Source: Henricia sp. BOLD:AAB3569
Taxonomy: Eukaryota > Echinodermata > Asteroidea > Spinulosida > Echinasteridae
NCBI GenBank assembly: GCA_037783545.1
Contig: JBBELK010001486.1
Span: 35,556 to 99,555 of the forward strand
Direction of reading: 5' to 3'
DNA length: 64,000 nucleotides
Position 1 is the stretch's first letter, and each line of letters opens with the position of its first letter. Shown one piece after another: positions 23,146 through 35,960 of this stretch. The translations under genes were made by a program, and so were the position numbers. The notes beneath the pieces are model-generated. The model made no database searches and was not told where the DNA came from. It saw only the letters and a program-made list of their open reading frames with translations.

Positions 23146-26100
23146 GTGGCTGTCTGTACACACCTCTTTGGGGTACTCCTGAGTTGTGCGCATGCTCAGT
23201 CATTCGGACTGTCGTTAACGCACCGCAGTTTGGCTCGGCAATTTGGTCAAAGTGTGGTCCAAACGTCGGCAAATTTGGAGGTCGAAAAATGTTCCGACGA
23301 ACTTCAAATTTTGCATGCCCTAAACTCTCTATATTGCGCACTTGTCATACAAAATTGACAGACTTTCGCCGGGAAATGACAGAGAAATTTCAAAGTTTAG
23401 AAAAAACTGGGTTGAGGCTTCCTGACTGCTCTCGCGCAAACCGTGGCTGTCTGTACACACCTCTTTGGGGTACTCCTGAGTTGTGCGCATGCTCAGTCAT
23501 TCGGACTGTCGTTAACGCACCGCAGTTTGCTCGGCAATTTGGTCAAAGTGTGGTCCAAACGTCGGCAAATTTGGAGGTCGAAAAATGTTCCGACGAACTT
23601 CAAATTTTGCATGCCCTAAACTCTCTATATTGCGCACTTGTCATAAAAAATTGACAGACTTTCGCCGGGAAATGGCAGAGAAATTTCAAAGTTTAGAAAA
23701 AACTGGGTTGAGGCTTCCTGACTGCTCTCACGCAAACCGTGGCTGTCTGTACACACCTCTTTGGGGTACTCCTGAGTTGTGCGCATGCTCAGTCATTCGG
23801 ACTGTCGTTAACGCACCGCAGTTTGGCTCGGCAATTTGGTCAAAGTGTGGTCCAAACGTCGGCAAATTTGGAGGTCGAAAAATGTTCCGACGAACTTCAA
23901 ATTTTGCATGCCCTAAACTCTCTATATTGCGCACTTGTCATAAAAAATTGACAGACTTTCGCCGGGAAATGGCAGAGAAATTTCAAAGTTTAGAAAAAAC
24001 TGGGTTGAGGCTTCCTGACTGCTCTCACGCAAACCGTGGCTGTCTGTACACACCTCTTTGGGGTACTCCTGAGTTGTGCGCATGCTCAGTCATTCGGACT
24101 GTCGTTAACGCACCGCAGTTTGGCTCGGCAATTTGGTCAAAGTGTGGTCCAAACGTCGGCAAATTTGGAGGTCGAAAAATGTTCCGACGAACTTCAAATT
24201 TTGCATGCCCTAAACTCTCTATATTGCGCACTTGTCATAAAAAATTGACAGACTTTCGCCGGGAAATGGCAGAGAAATTTCAAAGTTTAGAAAAAACTGG
24301 GTTGAGGCTTCCTGACTGCTCTCACGCAAACCGTGGCTGTCTGTACACACCTCTTTGGGGTACTCCTGAGTTGTGCGCATGCTCAGTCATTCGGACTGTC
24401 GTTAACGCACCGCAGTTTGGCTCGGCAATTTGGTCAAAGTGTGGTCCAAACGTCGGCAAATTTGGAGGTCGAAAAATGTTCCGACGAACTTCAAATTTTG
24501 CATGCCCTAAACTCTCTATATTGCGCACTTGTCATAAAAAATTGACAGACTTTCGCCGGGAAATGCAGAGAAATTTCAAAGTTTAGAAAAAACTGGGTTG
24601 AGGCTTCCTGACTGCTCTCACGCAAACCGTGGCTGTCTGTACACACCTCTTTGGGGTACTCCTGAGTTGTGCGCATGCTCAGTCATTCGGACTGTCGTTA
24701 ACGCACCGCAGTTTGGCTCGGCAATTTGGTCAAAGTGTGGTCCAAACGTCGGCAAATTTGGAGGTCGAAAAATGTTCCGACGAACTTCAAATTTTGCATG
24801 CCCTAAACTCTCTATATTGCGCACTTGTCATAAAAAATTGACAGACTTTCGCCGGGAAATGGCAGAGAAATTTCAAAGTTTAGAAAAAAACTGGGTTGAG
24901 GCTTCCTGACTGCTCTCACGCAAACCGTGGCTGTCTGTACACACCTCTTTGGGGTACTCCTGAGTTGTGCGCATGCTCAGTCATTCGGACTGTCGTTAAC
25001 GCACCGCAGTTTGGCTCGGCAATTTGGTCAAAGTGTGGTCCAAACGTCGGCAAATTTGGAGGTCGAAAAATGTTCCGACGAACTTCAAATTTTGCATGCC
25101 CTAAACTCTCTATATTGCGCACTTGTCATAAAAAATTGACAGACTTTCGCCGGGAAATGGCAGAGAAATTTCAAAGTTTAGAAAAAAACTGGGTTGAGGC
25201 TTCCTGACTGCTCTCAGCGCAAACCGTGGCTGTCTGTACACACCTCTTTGGGGTACTCCTGAGTTGTGCGCATGCTCAGTCATTCGGACTGTCGTTAACG
25301 CACCGCAGTTTGGCTCGGCAATTTGGTCAAAGTGTGGTCCAAACGTCGGCAAATTTGGAGGTCGAAAAATGTTCCGACGAACTTCAAATTTTGCATGCCC
25401 TAAACTCTCTATAATGCGCACTTGTCATAAAAAATTGACAGACTTTCGCCGGGAAATGGCAGAGAAATTTCAAAGTTTAGAAAAAACTGGGTTGAGGCTT
25501 CCTGACTGCTCTCACGCAAACCGTGGCTGTCTGTACACACCTCTTTGGGGTACTCCTGAGTTGTGCGCATGCTCAGTCATTCGGACTGTCGTTAACGCAC
25601 CGCAGTTTGGCTCGGCAATTTGGTCAAAGTGTGGTCCAAACGTCGGCAAATTTGGAGGTCGAAAAATGTTCCGACGAACTTCAAATTTTGCATGCCCTAA
25701 ACTCTCTATAATGCGCACTTGTCATAAAAAATTGACAGACTTTCGCCGGGAAATGGCAGAGAAATTTCAAAGTTTAGAAAAAACTGGGTTGAGGCTTCCT
25801 GACTGCTCTCACGCAAACCGTGGCTGTCTGTACACACCTCTTTGGGGTACTCCTGAGTTGTGCGCATGCTCAGTCATTCGGACTGTCGTTAACGCACCGC
25901 AGTTTGGCTCGGCAATTTGGTCAAAGTGTGGTCCAAACGTCGGCAAATTTGGAGGTCGAAAAATGTTCCGACGAACTTCAAATTTTGCATGACCTAAACT
26001 CTCTATATTGCGCACTTGTCATAACAAATTGACAGACTTTCGCCGGGAAATGGCAGAGAAATTTCAAAGTTTAGAAAAAACTGGGTTGAGGCTTCCTGAC

Positions 26101-28084
26101 TGCTCTCGCGCAAACCGTGGCTGTCTGTACACACCTCTTTGGGGTACTCCTGAGTTGTGCGCATGCTCAGTCATTCGGACTGTCGTTAACGCACCGCAGT
26201 TTGGCTCGGCAATTTGGTCAAAGTGTGGTCCAAACGTCGGCAAATTTGGAGGTCGAAAAATGTTCCGACGAACTTCAAATTTTGCATGCCCTAAACTCTC
26301 TATATTGCGCACTTGTCATAAAAAATTGACAGACTTTCGCCGGGAAATGGCAGAGAAATTTCAAAGTTTAGAAAAAACTGGGTTGAGGCTTCCTGACTGC
26401 TCTCACGCAAACCGTGGCTGTCTGTACACACCTCTTTGGGGTACTCCTGAGTTGTGCGCATGCTCAGTCATTCGGACTGTCGTTAACGCACCGCAGTTTG
26501 GCTCGGCAATTTGGTCAAAGTGTGGTCCAAACGTCGGCAAATTTGGAGGTCGAAAAATGTTCCGACGAACTTCAAATTTTGCATGCCCTAAACTCTCTAT
26601 ATTGCGCACTTGTCATAAAAGATTGACAGACTTTCGCCGGGAAATGGCAGAGAAATTTCAAAGTTTAGAAAAAACTGGGTTGAGGCTTCCTGACTGCTCT
26701 CACGCAAACCGTGGCTGTCTGTACACACCTCTTTGGGGTACTCCTGAGTTGTGCGCATGCTCAGTCATTCGGACTGTCGTTAACGCACCGCAGTTTGGCT
26801 CGGCAATTTGGTCAAAGTGTGGTCCAAACGTCGGCAAATTTGGAGGTCGAAAAATGTTCCGACGAACTTCAAATTTTGCATGCCCTAAACTCTCTATATT
26901 GCGCACTTGTCATAAAAAATTGACAGACTTTCGCCGGGAAATGGCAGAGAAATTTCAAAGTTTAGAAAAAACTGGGTTGAGGCTTCCTGACTGCTCTCAC
27001 GCAAACCGTGGCTGTCTGTACACACCTCTTTGGGGTACTCCTGAGTTGTGCGCATGCTCAGTCATTCGGACTGTCGTTAACGCACCGCAGTTTGGCTCGG
27101 CAATTTGGTCAAAGTGTGGTCCAAACGTCGGCAAATTTGGAGGTCGAAAAATGTTCTGACGAACTTCAAATTTTGCATGCCCTAAACTCTCTATATTGCG
27201 CACTTGTCATAACAAATTGACAGACTTTCGCCGGGAAATGGCAGAGAAATTTCAAAGTTTAGAAAAAACTGGGTTGAGGCTTCCTGACTGCTCTCACGCA
27301 AACCGTGGCTGTCTGTACACACCTCTTTGGGGTACTCCTGAGTTGTGCGCATGCTCAGTCATTCGGACTGTCGTTAACGCACCGCAGTTTGGCTCGGCAA
27401 TTTGGTCAAAGTGTGGTCCAAACGTCGGCAAATTTGGAGGTCGAAAAATGTTCCGACGAACTTCAAATTTTGCATGCCCTAAACTCTCTATATTGCGCAC
27501 TTGTCATAAAAAATTGACAGACTTTCGCCGGGAAATGGCAGAGAAATTTCAAAGTTTAGAAAAAACTGGGTTGAGGCTTCCTGACTGCTCTCACGCAAAC
27601 CGTGGCTGTCTGTACACACCTCTTTGGGGTACTCCTGAGTTGTGCGCATGCTCAGTCATTCGGACTGTCGTTAACGCACCGCAGTTTGGCTCGGCAATTT
27701 GGTCAAAGTGTGGTCCAAACGTCGGCAAATTTGGAGGTCGAAAAATGTTCCGACGAACTTCAAATTTTGCATGCCCTAAACTCTCTATATTGCGCACTTG
27801 TCATAAAAAATTGACAGACTTTCGCCGGGAAATGGCAGAGAAATTTCAAAGTTTAGAAAAAACTGGGTTGAGGCTTCCTGACTGCTCTCGCGCAAACCGT
27901 GGCTGTCTGTACACACCTCTTTGGGGTACTCCTGAGTTGTGCGCATGCTCAGTCATTCGGACTGTCGTTAACGCACCGCAGTTTGGCTCGGCAATTTGGT
28001 CAAAGTGTGGTCCAAACGTCGGCAAATTTGGAGGTCGAAAAGTGTTCCGACGAACTTCAAATTTTGCATGCCCTAAACTCTCTA

Positions 28085-28140
28085 TATTGCGCACTAAACT
28101 GGGTTGAGGCTTCCTGACTGCTCTCACGCAAACCGTGGCT
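28085..28140. other. Truncated monomer and clean-to-noisy transition
   Basis: The monomer starting at 27899 is 236 bp instead of 297. GCGCAC is joined directly to TAAACTGGGTTGAGG, so 61 bp are missing near 28095. Upstream monomers are nearly error-free; from about 28284 onwards (TTCCCGACG, CAAAATTTT, GCCTAAAC) almost every monomer has several one-base indels. A structural defect coinciding with a change in base accuracy suggests an assembly join. It could also be a real deletion lying near a fall in coverage. Confidence 0.75.
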
Positions 28141-31100
28141 GTCTGTACACACCTCTTTGGGGTACTCCTGAGTTGTGCGCATGCTCAGTCATTCGGACTG
28201 TCGTTAACGCACCGCAGTTTGGCTCGGCAATTTGGTCAAAGTGTGGTCCAAACGTCGGCAAATTTGGAGGTCGAAAAATGTTCCCGACGAACTTCAAAAT
28301 TTTGCATGCCTAAACTCTCTATATTGCGCACTTGTCATAAAAATTGACAGACTTTCGCCGGGAAATGGCAGAGAAATTTCAAAGTTTAGAAAAAAATGGG
28401 TTGAAGGCTTCCCTGACTGCTCTCACGCAAACCGTGGCTGTCTGTACACACCTCTTTAGGGTAACTCTCTGAGTTTGTGCGCATGCTCAGTCATTCGGAC
28501 TGTCGTTAACGCACCGCAGTGTTTGGCTCGGACAATTTGGTCAAAGTGTGGTCCAAACGTCGGCAATTTGGAGGTCGAAAAATGTTCCGACGAACTTCAA
28601 ATTTTGCATGCCGCTAAACTCTCTATATTGCGCACTTTGTCATAAAAAAATTGACAGGACTTTCGCCGGGAAAATGGCAGAGAAATTTTAAAGTTTAGAA
28701 AAAACTGGGTGAGGCTTCCTGACTGCTCTCGCGCAAACCGACGGCTGTCTGTACACACCTCTTTGGGGTACTCCTGAGTTGTGCGCATGCTCTGTGTCAT
28801 TCGGACTGTCGTTAACGCACCGCAGTTTGGCTCGGCAATTTGGTCAAAGTGTGGGTCCAACGTCGGCAAATTTGGAAGTTCGAAAAATGTTCCGACGAAC
28901 TTCAAATTTTGCATGCCCTAAACTCTCTATATTGCGCACTTGTCATAACAAATTGACAGACTTTCGCAGGGGAAATGGCAGAGAAATTTCAAAGTTTAGA
29001 AAAAACTGGGTTGAGAGCTTCTCTGACTGCTCTCGCGCAAACCGTGGCTGTCTGTACACACCTCTTTGGGGTACTCCTGAGTGTGCGCATGCTCAGTCAT
29101 TCGGACCTGTCGTTAAACGCACCGCAGTTTGGCTCGGGCAATTTGGTCAAAGTGTGGTCCAAACGTCGGCAAATTTGGAGGTCGAAAAATGTTCCGACGA
29201 ACTTCAAAATTTGCATGCCCTAAACTCTCTATATTGCGCACTTGTCATAACAAAATCTGACAGACTCTCGCCGGGAAATGGCAGAGAAATTTCAAAGTTT
29301 AGACTAAAAAACTGGTTGAGGCTTCCTGACTGCTCTCACGCAAACCGTGGCTGTCTGTACACACCTCTTTGGGGTACTCCTGAGTTGTGCGCATGCTCAG
29401 TCATTCAGACTGTTCGTTTAACGCACCGCAGTTTGGCTCGGCAATTTGGTCAAAGTGTGGTCCAAACGTCGGCAATTTGGAGGTCGAAAAATGTTCCGAC
29501 GAACTTCAAATTTTGCATGCCCTAAACTCTCTATATTGCGCACTTGTCATAAAAAATTGACAGGACTTTCGCCGGGAAATGGCAGAGAAATTTCAAAGTT
29601 TTAGAAAAAACTGGGTGAGGCTTCCTGACTGCTCTCACGCGAAACCGTGGCTGTCTGTACACACCTCTTTGGGGTACTCCTGAGTTGTGCGCATGCTCAG
29701 TCATTCGGACTGTCGTTAACGCACCGCAGTTTGGCTCGGCAATTTGGTCAAAGTGTGGTCCAAACGTCGGCAAATTGGAGGTCGAAAAATGTTCCGACGA
29801 ACTTCAAATTTTGCATGCCCTAAACTCTCTATATTGCGCACTTGTCATAAAAAATTGACAGACTTTCGCCGGGGAAATGGCATAGAAATTTCAAAGTTTA
29901 GAAAAAAACTGGGTTGAGGCTTCCTGACTGCTCTCACGCAAACCTGTGGCTGTCTGTACACACCTCTTTTGGGGTACTCCTGAGTGGTGCGCATGCTCAG
30001 TCATTCGGACTGTCGTTAACGCACCGGCAGTTTGGCTCGGCAATTTGGTCAAAGTGTGGTCCAAACGTCGGCAATTTGGAGGTCGAAAACTGTTCCGACG
30101 AACTTCAAATTTGCATGCCCCTAAACTCTCTATATTGCGCACTTGTCATAAAAAATTGACAGACTTGCGCAGGGAAATGGCAGAGAAATTTCAAAGTTTA
30201 GAAAAAACTGGGTTGAGGCTTCCTGACTGCTCTCACGCAAACCGTGGCTGTCTGTACACACCTCTTTGGGGTACTCCTGAGTTGTGCGCTATGCTCAGTC
30301 ATTCGGACTGTCGTTAACGCACCGCAGTTTGGCGCTCGGCAATTTGGTCAAAGTGTGGTCCAAAACGTCGGCAAATTTGGAGGTCGAAAAATGTTCCGAC
30401 GAACTTCAAATTTTGCATGCCCTAAAACTCTCTATATTGCGCACTTGTCATAAAAAATTGACAGACTTTCGCCGGGAAATGGCAGAGAAATTTCAAGTTT
30501 AGAAAAAAACTGGGTTTGAGGCTTCCTGACTGCTCTCGCGCAAACCGTGGCTGTCTGTACACACCTCTTTGGGGTACTCCTGAGTTGTGCGCATGCTCAG
30601 TAATCGGACTGTCGTTAACGCACCGCAGTTTGGCTCGCAATTTGGTCAAAGTGTGGTCCAAACGTCGGCAAATTTGGAAGGTCGAAAAATGTTCCGACGA
30701 ACTTCAAATTTTGCATGCCCTAAACTCTCTATATTGCGCACTTGTCATAAAAAATTGACAGACTTGTCGCCGGAAATGGCAGAGAAAATTTCAAAGTTTA
30801 GAAAAAACTGGGTTGAGGCTCTCCTGACTGCTCTCACGCAAACCCGTGGCTGTCTGTACACACCTCTTTGGGGTACTCCTGAGTTTGTGCGCATGCTCAG
30901 TCATTCGGACTGTCGTTAACGCACCGCAGTTTGGCTCGGCAATTTGGTCAAAGTGTGGTCAAAACGTCGCAGCAAATTTGCGATGTCGCTCAGCTCAGCT
31001 AAAAATGTTCCGACAAGAACTTCAAAATTTTGGCATGCCGCTAAACTCTCTATATTGCGCACTTGTCATAAAAAATTGACAGACTTTCGCCGGGAAATGG

Positions 31101-32159
31101 CAGAGAAATGTTCAAAGTTTAGAAAAAACTGGGTTGAGGCTTCCTGACTGCTCTCGCGCAAACCGTGGCTGTCTGTACACACCTCTTTTGGGGTACTCCT
31201 GAGTTGTGCGCATGCTCAGTCATTCGGTCTGTCGTTAACGCACCGCAGTTTGGCTCGGCAATTTGGTCAAGTGTGGTCCAAACGTCGGCAAATTTAGAGG
31301 TCGAAAAAAATGTTCCGACGAACTTCAAATTTTGCATGCCCTAAACTCTCTATATTTGCGCACTTGTCATAAAAATTGACAGACTTTCGCCGGGAAAATG
31401 GCAGAGAAATTTCAAAGCTTAGACAAAACTGGGGTTGAGGCTTCCTGACTGCTCTCACGCAAACCGTGGCTGTCTGTACACACCTCTTTGGGGTACTCCT
31501 GAGTTGTGCGCATTCCTCAGTCAATCGGACTGTCGTTAACGCACCGCAGGTTTGGCTCGGCAATTTGGTCAAAGTGTGGTCCAAACGTCGGCAAATTTGG
31601 AGGTCGAAAAATGTTCCGACGAACTTCAAATTTTGCTTGCCCTAACTCTCTATATTGCGCACTTGTCATAAAAATTGACAGACTTTCGCCGGGAAATGGC
31701 AGAGAAATTTCAAAGTTTAGAAAAAACTGGGTTGAGGCTTCCTGACTGCTCTCACGCAAACCGTGGCTGTCTGTACACACCTCTTTGAGGTACTCCTGAG
31801 TTGTGCGCATGCTCAGGTCATTCGGACTGTCGTTAACGCACCGCAGTTTGGCTCGGCAATTTGGTCAAAGTGTGGTCAAACGTCGGCAAATTTGGAGGTC
31901 GAAAAATGTTCCGACGAACTTCAAATTTTTGCATGCCCTAAACTCTCTATATTGCGCACTTGTCATAAAAAATTGACAGACTTTCGCCGGAAATGGCAGA
32001 GAAATTTCAAAGTTTAGAAAAAACTGGGTTGAGGCTTCCTGACTGCCTCTCACGCAAACCGTGGTTGTCTGTACACACCTCTTTGGTGGTACTCCTGAGT
32101 TGTGCGCATGCTCTCAGTCATTCGGACTGTCGTTAACGCACCGCAGTTTGGCTCGGCAA

Positions 32160-32200
32160 TTTGGTCAAAGTGGTGGTCCGCCGGGAAATGGCAGAGAAAA
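32160..32200 (+). repeat. Monomer with about 107-bp internal deletion
   Basis: GTGGTCC is joined directly to GCCGGGAAATGGCAG, removing the segment from AAACGTCGG to the middle of CAGACTTTCGCC. An equivalent junction occurs in reverse orientation near 60110, the mirror position. Confidence 0.75.
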
Positions 32201-35200
32201 TTTCAAAGTTTTAAAAAAAACTGGGTTGAGGCTTCCTGACTGCTCTCACGCAAACCGTGGCTGTCTGTACACACCTCTTTGGAGGTACTCCTGAGTTGTG
32301 CGCATGCCCAGTCATTCGGACTGTCGTTAACGCACCGCAGTTTAGCTCGGCAATTTGGTCAAAGTTGTGGGTCCAAACGTCGGCAAATTTGGAGGTCGAA
32401 AATGTTCCGACGAACTTCAAATTTTGCATGCCCTAAACTCTCTATATTGCGCACTTGTCATAACAAATTGACAGACTTTCGCCGGGAAATGGCAGAGAAA
32501 TTTCAAATTTAGAAAAAACTGGGTTGAAGCTTCCTGACCTGCTCTCACGCAAACCGTGGCTGTCTGTACACACCTCTTTGGGGTACTCCTGAGTTGTGCG
32601 CATTCCTCAGTCAATCGGACTGTCGTTAACGCACCGCAGTTTGGCTCGGCAATTTGGTCAAAGTGTGGTCCAAACGTCGGCAATTTGGAGGTCGAAAATG
32701 TTCCGACGAACTTCAAATTTTGCATGCCCTAAACTCTCTATATTGCGCACTTTGTCATAACAAATTGACAGACTTTCGCCAGGAAATGGCAGAGAGAAAT
32801 TTCAAATTTTAGAAAAATGCTGGGTTGAGGCTTCCTGACTGCTCTCAGCGCAAACCGTGGCTGTCTGTACACACCTCTTTGGGGTACTCCTGAGTTGTGC
32901 GCATGCTCAGTCATTTGGACTGTCGTTAGACGTCACGCAGTTTGGCTCGGCAATTTGGTCAAAGTGTGGTCCAAACGTCGGCAAATTTGGAGGTCGAAAA
33001 ATGTTCCGACGAACTTCAAATTTTGCATGCCCTAAACTCTCTATATTGCGCACTTGTCATAAAAATTGACAGACTTTCGGCCGGGAAATGGCAGAGAAAT
33101 TTCAAAGTTTAGAAAAAACTGGGTTGAGGCTTCTGACTGCTCTCACGCAAACCGTGGCTGTCTGTACACACCTCTTTGGGGTACTCCTGAGTTGTGCGCA
33201 TGCTCAGTCATTCGGACGGTCGTTAACGCACCGCAGTTTGGCTCGGCAATGGTTGGCAAGTGTGTGGTCCAAACGTCGGCAAAATTTGGAGGTCGAAAAA
33301 TGTTCCGACGAACTTCAAATTTTGCATGCCCTAAACTCTCTATATTGGCGCACTTGTCATACAAAATTGACAGACTTTCGCGGGAAATGTGCAGAGAAAT
33401 TTCAAGTTTAGAAAAAAACTGGGTTGAGGCTTCCTGACTGCTCTCACGCAAACCGTGGCTGTCTGTACACACCTCTTTGGGGTACTCCTGAGTTGTGCGC
33501 ATGCTCAGTCATTCGGACTGTCGTTAACGCACCGCAGTTTGGCTCGGCAATTTGGTCAAAGTGTGGTCCAAACGTCGGCAAATTTGGAGGTCGAAAAATG
33601 TGTCGACGAACTTCAAATTTTGCATGCCCTAAGACTCTCTATATTGCGCACTTGTCATAACAAAATTGACAGACTTTCGCCGGGAAATGGCAGAGAAATT
33701 TCGAAAGTTTAGAAAAAACTGGTTGAGGCTTCCTGACTGCTCTCACGCAAACCGTGGCTGTCTGTACAACACCTCTTTGGGGGTACTCCTGAGTTGTGCG
33801 CATGCTCAGTCATTCGGACTGTCTGTTAACGCACCGCAGTTTGGCTCGGCATATTTGGTCAAGAGTGTGGTCCAAACGTCGGCAAATTTGGAGGTCGAAA
33901 AATGTTCCGACGAACTTCAAATTTTGCATGCCCTAAACTCTCTATATTGCGCACTTGTCATAACAAAATTGACAGACTTTCGCCGGGAAATGGCAGAGAA
34001 ATTTCAAAGTTTAGAAAAAACTGGGTTGAGGCTTCCTGACTGCTCTCACGCAAACCGTGGCTGTCTGTACACACCTCTTTGGGGTACTCCTGAGTTGTGC
34101 GCATGCTCAGTCATTCGGACTGTCGTTAACGCACCGCAGTTTGGCTCGGCAATTTGGTCAAAGTGTGGTCCAGACGTCGGCAAATTTGGAGGTCAGAAAA
34201 ATGTTCCGACGAAGCTTCAAATTTTGCATGCCCTAAACTCTCTAGTTATTGCGCACCTTGTCATACAAAATTGACAGACTTGTCGCCGGGAAATGGCAGA
34301 GAAATTTCAAAAGTTTAGAAAAAACTGGGTTGAGGCTTCCTGACTGCTCTCACGCAAACCGTGGCTGTCTGTACACACCTCTTTGGGGGTACTCCTCTGA
34401 GTTGTGCGCATGCTCAGTCATTCGGACTGTCGTTAACGCACCGCAGTTTGGCTCGGCAATTTGGTCAAAGTGTGGTCCTAAACGTCGGCAAATTTGGAGG
34501 TCGAAAAATGTTCCGACGACTCTTCAAATTTTGCATGCCCTAAACTCTCTATATTGCGCACCTTGTCATAACAAAATTGACAGACTTTCGCCGGGAAATG
34601 GCAGAGAAATTTCAAAGTTTAGAAAAAAACTGGGTTGAGGCTTCCTGACTGCTCTCACGCAAACCGTCGTGCTGTCTGTACAACACCTCTTTGGGGTACT
34701 CCTGAGTTGTGCGCATGCTCAGTCATTCGGACTGTCGTTAACGCACCGCAGTTTGGCTCGGCAATTTGGTCAAAGTGTGGTCCAAACGTCGGCAAATTTG
34801 GAGGTCGAAAAATGTTCCGACGAACTTCAAATTTTGCATGCCCTAAACTCTCTATATTGCGCACTTGTCATAACAAATTGACAGACTGGTCGCCGGGAAA
34901 TGGCAGAGAAATTTCAAAGTTTAGAAAAAACTGGGTTGAGGCTTCCTGACTGCTCTCACGCAAACCGTGGTTGTCTGTACACACCTCTTTGGGGTACTCC
35001 TGAGTTGTGCGCATGCTCAGTCATTCGGACTGTCGTTAACGCACCGCAGTTTGGCTCGGCAATTTGGTCAAAGTGTGGTCCAAACGTCGGCAAATTTGGA
35101 GGTCGAAAGAATGTTCCGACGAACTTCAAATTTTGCATGCCCTAGAACTCTCTATATTGCGCACTTGTCATATAAAATTGACAGACTTTCGCCGGGAAAT

Positions 35201-35340
35201 GGCAGAGAAATTTCAAAGTTTAGAAAAAACTGGGTTGAGGCTTCCTGACTGCTCTCACGCAAACCGTGGCTGTCTGTACACACCTCTTTGGGGTACTCCT
35301 GAGTTGTGCGCATGCTCAAGATCATTCGGACTGTCGGTTA

Positions 35341-35390
35341 ACGCACCGCAGTGTTGGCTCGGCAGAATTTGGAGGTCGAAAAAGTGTTCC
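35341..35390 (+). repeat. Monomer with about 31-bp deletion (outer)
   Basis: GGCTCGGCA runs directly into AATTTGGAGGTCG. The lost segment lies between the imperfect direct repeats TCGGCAATTTGG and TCGGCAAATTTGG, so slippage or unequal pairing between them explains it. The mirrored partner is near 56875. Confidence 0.75.
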
Positions 35391-35919
35391 GACGAACTTC
35401 AAATTTTGCATGCCCTAAACTCTCTATATTGCGCACAATTGTCATAGAAAAATTGACAGGACTTTCGCCGGGAAATTAGCAGAGAAATTTCAAAGTTTAG
35501 AACAAAACTGGGTTGAGGCTTCCTCTGACTGCTCTCGCGCAAACCGTGGCTGTCTGGTACACACCTCTTTGGGGTACTCCTGAGTTGTGCGCATGCTCAG
35601 GTCATTTCGGACTGTCGTTAACAGCACCGCAGTTTGGCTCGGCAATTTGTCAAAGTGTGGTCCAACGTCGGCAATTGAGGTCGAAAATGTTCCGACGAAC
35701 TTCAAATTTTGCATGCCCTAAACTCTCTATATTGCGCACTTGTCATAAAAAATTGACAGACTTTCGCCGGGAAATGGCAGAGAAATTTCAAAGTTTAGAA
35801 AAAACTGGTTGAGGCTTCCTGACTGCTCTCACGCAAACCGTGCTGTCTGTACACACCTCTTTGGGGTACTCCTGAGTTGTGCGCGATGCTCAGTCATTCG
35901 GACTGTCGTTAACGCACCG

Positions 35920-35960
35920 CAGGTTTGGCTCGGCAATTTGGAGGTCGAAAGAAATGTTCC
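35920..35960 (+). repeat. Monomer with about 31-bp deletion (inner)
   Basis: GGCTCGGCAATTTGGAGGTCG shows the same deletion between internal direct repeats as the monomer at 35341, two monomers away. The mirrored partner is the garbled monomer near 56250. Confidence 0.75.

Larger units (their letters stand above)
4706..28095 (+). repeat. 297-bp satellite array, block B (forward, high fidelity)
   Basis: This block holds 79 monomer starts in unbroken head-to-tail order at 297 or 298 bp spacing. By eye the copies are about 99% alike. Recurrent marks distinguish sub-families: TATAATGCGC for TATATTGCGC, CATACAAAATTG or CATAACAAATTG for CATAAAAAATTG, GAAATGACAG for GAAATGGCAG, GTTGATGCTTCC, CAGACTGACG for CGGACTGTCG, and loss of AA in GTCAAAGTG. 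The marks recur in fixed orders, which indicates higher-order repeat units. Isolated single-base indels appear from about 23 kb (23034, about 23530, about 24565, about 25216). No gene is supported anywhere in the block. Confidence 0.97.

Noticed and set aside
1..28095. CRISPR array
   Set aside because: The units are contiguous 297-bp copies without unique spacers, and no cas-like gene is present.
30955..31030. Possible foreign insertion in a garbled monomer (GCGATGTCGCTCAGCTCAGC)
   Set aside because: The monomer resumes in register on both sides, and no clear equivalent is seen at the mirror position, so local read error is the simplest explanation.
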